A program made the translations under genes and the position numbers. A stretch of DNA of 64,000 nt, from assembly GCA_963662395.1 (NCBI GenBank), contig OY759511.1, positions 3,968,001 to 4,032,000 of the forward strand. Reading direction: 5' to 3'. The DNA is from JAPOXR01 sp963662395 (lineage in GTDB: Bacteria; Pseudomonadota; Alphaproteobacteria; Rhodobacterales; Rhodobacteraceae). The notes below the pieces were generated by a model. It had not been told where the DNA came from. It saw only the letters and a list, made by a program, of their open reading frames with translations, and did not search any database. This document shows positions 60,361-64,000 of this stretch, one piece after another (the first letter of the stretch is position 1; every line of letters begins with the position of its first letter).

Positions 60361-60389
60361 CTGGGGATGTCCCGACCGATGTTGAAACT

Positions 60390-60599
60390 CCGGTAAGAGG
60401 TCGGCGTTGCTTCCCTCGAGCGCCAGGCTCGGGGTGTGAAATCCAGACAAGGAAGCAACACCATGAAACGCACCTTCGGTTCTAACACCATGATATAGCG
60501 TCTCTTTTTCTTCCTCAACCCGCAGATGCGGCAGGCATTCCGGACCGGTTTCCCTGCATCTGCAACTGGATGCAGGGAGAATATCATGACGACAGTATG
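60390..60599. other. Junction region between the IS3 remnant and the integrase
   Basis: No gene is supportable. A 9-bp inverted repeat (GTTGCTTCC at about 60408 and GGAAGCAAC at about 60450) and a short open frame ATGAAACGCACC... that stops after eleven codons may be the end of another IS. Confidence 0.35.
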
Positions 60600-61716
60600 A
60601 CTGACGGATGCACGAATCAGGGCCCTCGAGCCCGCCCGGTCAGCGCGGGATTTTCGTGACCCGGCCCTGAAAGGCTTCGGCGTCCGGATCATGCCCTCGG
60701 GACGGCGGCGTTTCTTCATTCATGCACAACATGACGGGCGGCGCATCTGGAAGATCATCGGTGATCCGGAGCAGGAGGGCGCGAAGGAGGCACGCGATGC
60801 GGCACGGGCGGTCCTTGCTGCCATACGGAAAGGAGACCCGATCGTGGCATCGCCGGACGAGACCCTGTTCGAGGTGGTCGCCGAGGACATGTTCCGTCGC
60901 CATTCCCGGCGCTGGAAGCCCTCCACATGCAAGGTCAACAGACACCATCTGCGCAAGCAGATCCTGCCCTGGTTCAGGGACATGCAGATCGCCGACATCA
61001 CCGGGAGGGATGTCCGGGACTGGCATGCCTCCCTCAGTGCAACGCCGGCCGCCGCCGATCGTCCGGCACCGGTCCTGCCCGTGATCATGGCCCGGGCCGA
61101 AATCCACGGCTACCGTCCCGAGGGCAGCAACCCGTGCACAGGCATCAGGCGCCACCGGCGCAAGGGACGGGAGCGTTTCCTCTCGACAGCCGAGTTGCGG
61201 CGTCTCGGTGGCATTCTCTCCCGTCATGAGACGGACAAACCCTTGCCGGTGGCCATAGTCAGACTGCTCTTGCTGACCGGTTGCCGGCATGGCGAGATTC
61301 GGACCCTCCTCTGGCGGGACTGCCGCGGCGGGCATCTGCATCTTCGTGACAGCAAGACCGGCCCCCGCACCGTGTGGCTGTCATCGCCGGCCCGGGAGGT
61401 GCTGGCCGGGCTGCCAAGGACATCCCGCTGGATCTTTCCCTCACGCCGGACCGGTGTCCCGGTCTCGAAGAGTTCGTTGGAAGAATTCTGGCGGCGTGTG
61501 CGATCCGGTGGCGGATTGGCGGATGTACGGCTGCATGATGCCCGTCACACCTATGCCAGCATCGCCATCATGGCCGGCGAGACCGTTCCGGTCATCGGCC
61601 GTCTTCTGGGTCACAGCGATACCGCCACCACGCTCGGATACACGCATCTTGCCGGGGCCGCGATGCGCGATGCGGCGGAGGCCATGGGCGGCGTGCTCGC
61701 AGGGTCGGGATCATGA
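60600..61716 (+). CDS. Tyrosine integrase, N-terminus possibly shortened by a stop codon
   Basis: From ATG 60691 the protein has 341 residues and a complete catalytic set: LLLLTGCRHGEIRTLLW (first Arg), LHLRDSKTG (Lys turn), VRLHDARHTYASIAIMAG (His-x-x-Arg), VIGRLLGHSDTATTLGYTHL (GH box and nucleophile Tyr). The frame continues upstream to LTDARIRALEPARSARDFRD, PALKGFGVRI, the usual arm-binding N-terminus, but the only ATG for it (MTTV) is separated by a TGA codon at 60597-60599. So full-length protein would need CTG 60600, or only the shorter form is made. Candidate integrase of the island. Confidence 0.85.
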
Positions 61717-61717
61717 A

Positions 61718-62975
61718 CCGGATGCTGACGGCGCAGCGCCGCGAACCCGTCACCCCGCTCGCGCTCGCGCTCCGCCTTGTTGAGGCGGCCCTTCTTCGTT
61801 GAGGCGGCCCTTCTTCGGCAGCGCATTGTTGTCGAGCATCCCGTCGAGGCGGACACGGTTTTCGGGGCTGTGAAAGCCGCGGTCGAAGCTCACCGCGCGG
61901 AGGTCGGGAAACCGCGCCTGGGCGGCCTCGACCATCGGGACCGCATAGTCCACATCGCTGCCCTCCCACATGATCTGGTGATGCAGGACGAAGCCGTGCC
62001 GGTCCTCCAGGATGCAGACCGGAACGCCAAGCTCCACCGGACATCCCGCCTTGCCCTTCGCGATCCAGCGCGTGTGCGGCTCGAAGATCGAGAACACCTT
62101 CTCGTCGTGCGGGATCGTCTCGCCCTTGAGAAGACGGCGCTCCACCTGGTCAATCTGACGCTTCGCGTGCGCGATATAGCCTTCAATCTCCACGATCTCC
62201 CAGGCCTTCACCCCATGCGCGGCCAGATCCGCAAGGCCCGCCTCCGCGCGCGCGGCAAGCTCGAGGCAGCGCGCAAGATATGCCTCCACATGCTCCGGAC
62301 GCGCCCGCCGCGTTGCCCGCACCCTGTGGAACAACCCCCGCACCAGCCGCGTCAGGTGTTTCCACTGGCGCCAGCCGCTGACACCGCTCTCTTCCGCCGC
62401 GCGGCCCGCCGCCCGGATCAGGCAGCGCATCGCGTCCCACAGGAGACTGACATCCGTCGGATAGTGCACGTCGGTCTCGACCACGAAGCTGTCACAGCGC
62501 CCGACCAAGGGCGCGCCAGGCTTTTTCTCGCGACCGCATGGCTGCTCTCCACAACCAGATCATTGACCGCAACAAGCAGTTCGGGGCGCAGAAGGCTCAC
62601 ATTGTCCACCAGCCTCTGGTAGCCGTAGCGGTAATCGTCCCGGACATCCCCATGGCCAAGGAACCGGCGCAAGGTCCTGTGCTCGTTCACAAGCTCGTGG
62701 AGACGGTCGAAATCGCACCCGAGACCCTGCTTGATCACCCCCATCACGAGGATCCGCCACATCTCCATGCCCGGCCGGCCGACCTTCCTGTCGATGCCGG
62801 GAAGGATGTGCTCGTCGAGGAGTGCGAACAGCCGGGAGCGGAAATGCCCGTCGGCGTAGAGATGCTGCAGTCCCAGCAGCAGGGCCGGGATGTCGTCCCC
62901 GGATCTGCCATCGAGCCTGATGTCCTCGATGCGGACCTCGCCGAGTGTCATCTGCGGATTGCGTACCTGTCTCAT
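61718..62975 (-). pseudogene. ISNCY-family transposase, frameshifted and 3'-truncated
   Basis: Start MRQVRNPQMTLGEVRIEDIR, then DDIPALLLGLQHLYADGHFR, VGRPGMEMWRILVMGVIKQG and VNEHRTLRRFLGHGDVRDDY. Near 62510 the frame breaks at an A5 run: GRCDSFVVETDVHYPTDVSL continues one base back. Near the 3' end a perfect 19-bp tandem duplication (61779-61797, 61798-61816) shifts the frame again; beyond it ERERERGDGFAALRRQHP is recognisable and then stops at the integrase 3' end. The last part of the transposase is missing. An upstream ATG at 63083 is less likely. Confidence 0.85.
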
Positions 62976-63345
62976 CCTTGCCTCGCGAAGAAGTGTGCAA
63001 ATCGGCCCGAATTGGGCCAAAAGGGGCTGAAAACGGGATTTCAGCCTCGATCTTCGCGGCGAAAACACCACGATTAAACACATGGAGTCAATGACTTGGT
63101 GTGTTTTCTGGCAAGCTAGTTATTACCGAAGGTGCGTGGGTTGGTCTGGCGTTTTCTCTGGCGCATTGTGACGCCGTTCGGAGGGGGCGTCCACTCGTTT
63201 ACGTGTGTCATTCTGCACACAGCCGGAGTCGACCCGGAAACGCTCGTCACTGGCCGCCAACCCATCGGTTTCATGCGCGGCCTGACAATCATCATCGTTG
63301 AGAGTTCTACCCATCGCCGGTAAATTCCTGTCCATGGAGGACACA
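62976..63345. other. 370-base interval upstream of the lipoprotein gene
   Basis: Contains the presumed outer end of the ISNCY element (the sequence around 63060-63115 is AT-richer than both sides) and the promoter region of the next gene. No gene or clear repeat could be supported. Confidence 0.4.
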
Positions 63346-64000
63346 ATGCTCAGGACACTCGCTTGGTCGGCCTTCCTAGTGGTGGTGGCCGGTTGTGCCG
63401 ACAGCCAGGGTGCCGACAGGCCGGACGGGCCCTTGATTGACGCCACTGCGGTGCAGTTGTTCGCTGCCGCGGCCGGGTTGACAGATCCGGGACCTCTGCA
63501 CCTGGATGGCCAGGTCGCGGCGGGGGGCGGCGATCACTCTTCTCCTTCTGACCAGATTTTCTGCCTGGAGACGGAAGGCGGCACTCCCTGGCTGCTGGTC
63601 TCGGCCGATGGATGGACACAAGCCGTCCGGGAGAAGGGCAGCCGGTTCCTGGCCGGGCGGATCGAGGCCTGGCAGGGTCATGACCCGGTGTTGTCGGCGA
63701 CGGATTTCCGCCTCGAGACCGCTCCCGACGGGATGCAGCTGGAAGGGCAGGATTTCCGCATCAATGTCCGGCATGGCCCTCTCGACGGGACGATGGCAGC
63801 CGATTCCGTGGCGGTCACCATCCAGGAGGATGCCGGAATTTCGATCCGCGTGACCGGCATCACCGGGAGGATGTCGGTCCCGGGCATGAAGTCCGGTCAG
63901 CCCATGCGACTGTCGGCCGACGGGATTGCCTTCGACGGCAACCAGCTGGCGATCGAAAGACTTTCGGCGGCACTGGGGCCGGCCATGGCCCTGGTTGTCG
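63346..64000 (+). CDS. Lipoprotein of unknown function (3' end outside window)
   Basis: The frame is open to the end of the window (at least 218 residues). GGAGG lies five bases before the ATG at 63346. A lipoprotein signal peptide, MLRTLAWSAFLVVVAGCADS (lipobox VVAGC), is followed by a repetitive beta-rich region (VLSATDFRLETAPDGMQLEG, then RINVRHGPLDGTMAADSVAV and IRVTGITGRMSVPGMKSG) that alternates hydrophobic and polar residues. Probably attached to the outer membrane, facing the periplasm or surface. No known family recognised. It is beyond the integrase, so it may belong to the chromosome or to a further accessory block. Confidence 0.6.
   Translation, partial: MLRTLAWSAFLVVVAGCADSQGADRPDGPLIDATAVQLFAAAAGLTDPGPLHLDGQVAAGGGDHSSPSDQIFCLETEGGTPWLLVSADGWTQAVREKGSRFLAGRIEAWQGHDPVLSATDFRLETAPDGMQLEGQDFRINVRHGPLDGTMAADSVAVTIQEDAGISIRVTGITGRMSVPGMKSGQPMRLSADGIAFDGNQLAIERLSAALGPAMALVV

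Larger units (their letters stand above)
58979..60389. repeat. Pair of perfect 27-bp inverted repeats around a 1.4-kb segment
   Basis: The left copy (58979-59005, begins AGTTTCAACATCGGTCGGGA) is the exact reverse complement of the right copy at 60363-60389. Between them lie a methylase fragment, a membrane-protein gene and a piece of IS3 transposase. No direct repeats flank the pair. The copies could be termini of one composite unit or ends of two copies of an unrecognised IS that meet these fragments. Confidence 0.7.

Overview
The window is GC-rich DNA from a member of the Pseudomonadota (Proteobacteria). This rests on overall base composition, the PreT/PreA pair, Dot/Icm-type secretion genes and the IS families present. 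A narrower assignment is not safe from sequence alone. It looks like a chromosomal flank (about 1-6.9 kb) carrying the usual metabolic genes, followed by a large accessory island that starts at a tRNA-Ser(GCT) gene and reaches at least the integrase near 61 kb.

Layout. 1-6.6 kb: the 3' end of an M20 peptidase, a decayed MNT/HEPN toxin-antitoxin pair, a RhuM-Fic protein, a UvrD fragment, and preT-preA (NADH-dependent pyrimidine reduction). 6.8-8 kb: tRNA-Ser(GCT) with a truncated plasmid-replicase-like ORF reading into it. 8.1-13.7 kb: three tandem PilV-like minor pilins, a periplasmic protein and a divergent DsbC-like thiol protein. 13.8-18.4 kb: a vestigial type I-E-like CRISPR array, a small cysteine-containing protein and a compact Cascade operon cas8e-cas7e-cas5e-cas6e. 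No cas11/cse2, cas3, cas1 or cas2 was found in the window. 18.6-38.1 kb: a lysozyme-like protein, a PD-(D/E)XK nuclease, then a type IVB (Dot/Icm, IncI-like) secretion operon dotP-dotN-dotO-dotM-(HTH/zinc protein)-primase-dotI-dotH-dotG-dotF-dotE-lipoprotein-ankyrin-two secreted proteins-dotL. 38.2-40 kb: an ISKra4-like element with passenger genes, inserted at the dotL stop codon. 41-43 kb: a tyrosine-recombinase-like protein and a coupled unknown, preceded by nested inverted repeats. 43-45.7 kb: a PaeR7I-like restriction-modification system with a ribbon-helix-helix regulator. 46.2-52.6 kb: a four-gene defence cluster (SMC/ABC-like ATPase, middle component, PD-(D/E)XK nuclease, DNA methyltransferase); its ATPase is split by an intact ISAzo13-family insertion and its methyltransferase is frameshifted. 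52.6-55.4 kb: an ankyrin protein, a LysM-TcpQ/PilL-like protein and an HNH-like secreted protein. 55.5-57.3 kb: a plasmid-type unknown and a serine recombinase. 57.4-63.1 kb: a graveyard of Fic, IS256, IS3, ISNCY and methylase fragments around a tyrosine integrase. 63.3 kb to the end: the start of a lipoprotein.

How it fits together. PilV-like minor pilins, a TcpQ/PilL-like protein, a lytic-transglycosylase-like protein and the Dot/Icm core with its coupling ATPase DotL are what an IncI-lineage (MPF-I) conjugative element encodes. Primase, recombinases and the tRNA-proximal replicase remnant agree with an integrated conjugative element. No relaxase, DotA/TraY, DotB, DotC or DotD is seen, so the element is either incomplete here or continues outside. 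The most unusual part is the reduced Cascade placed between the pilin block and the secretion operon. With Cas8e, Cas7e, Cas5e and Cas6e but no recognisable Cas3 nuclease, Cas11 or adaptation genes, it would be expected to bind rather than cut DNA, if it works at all. That functional reading is inference.
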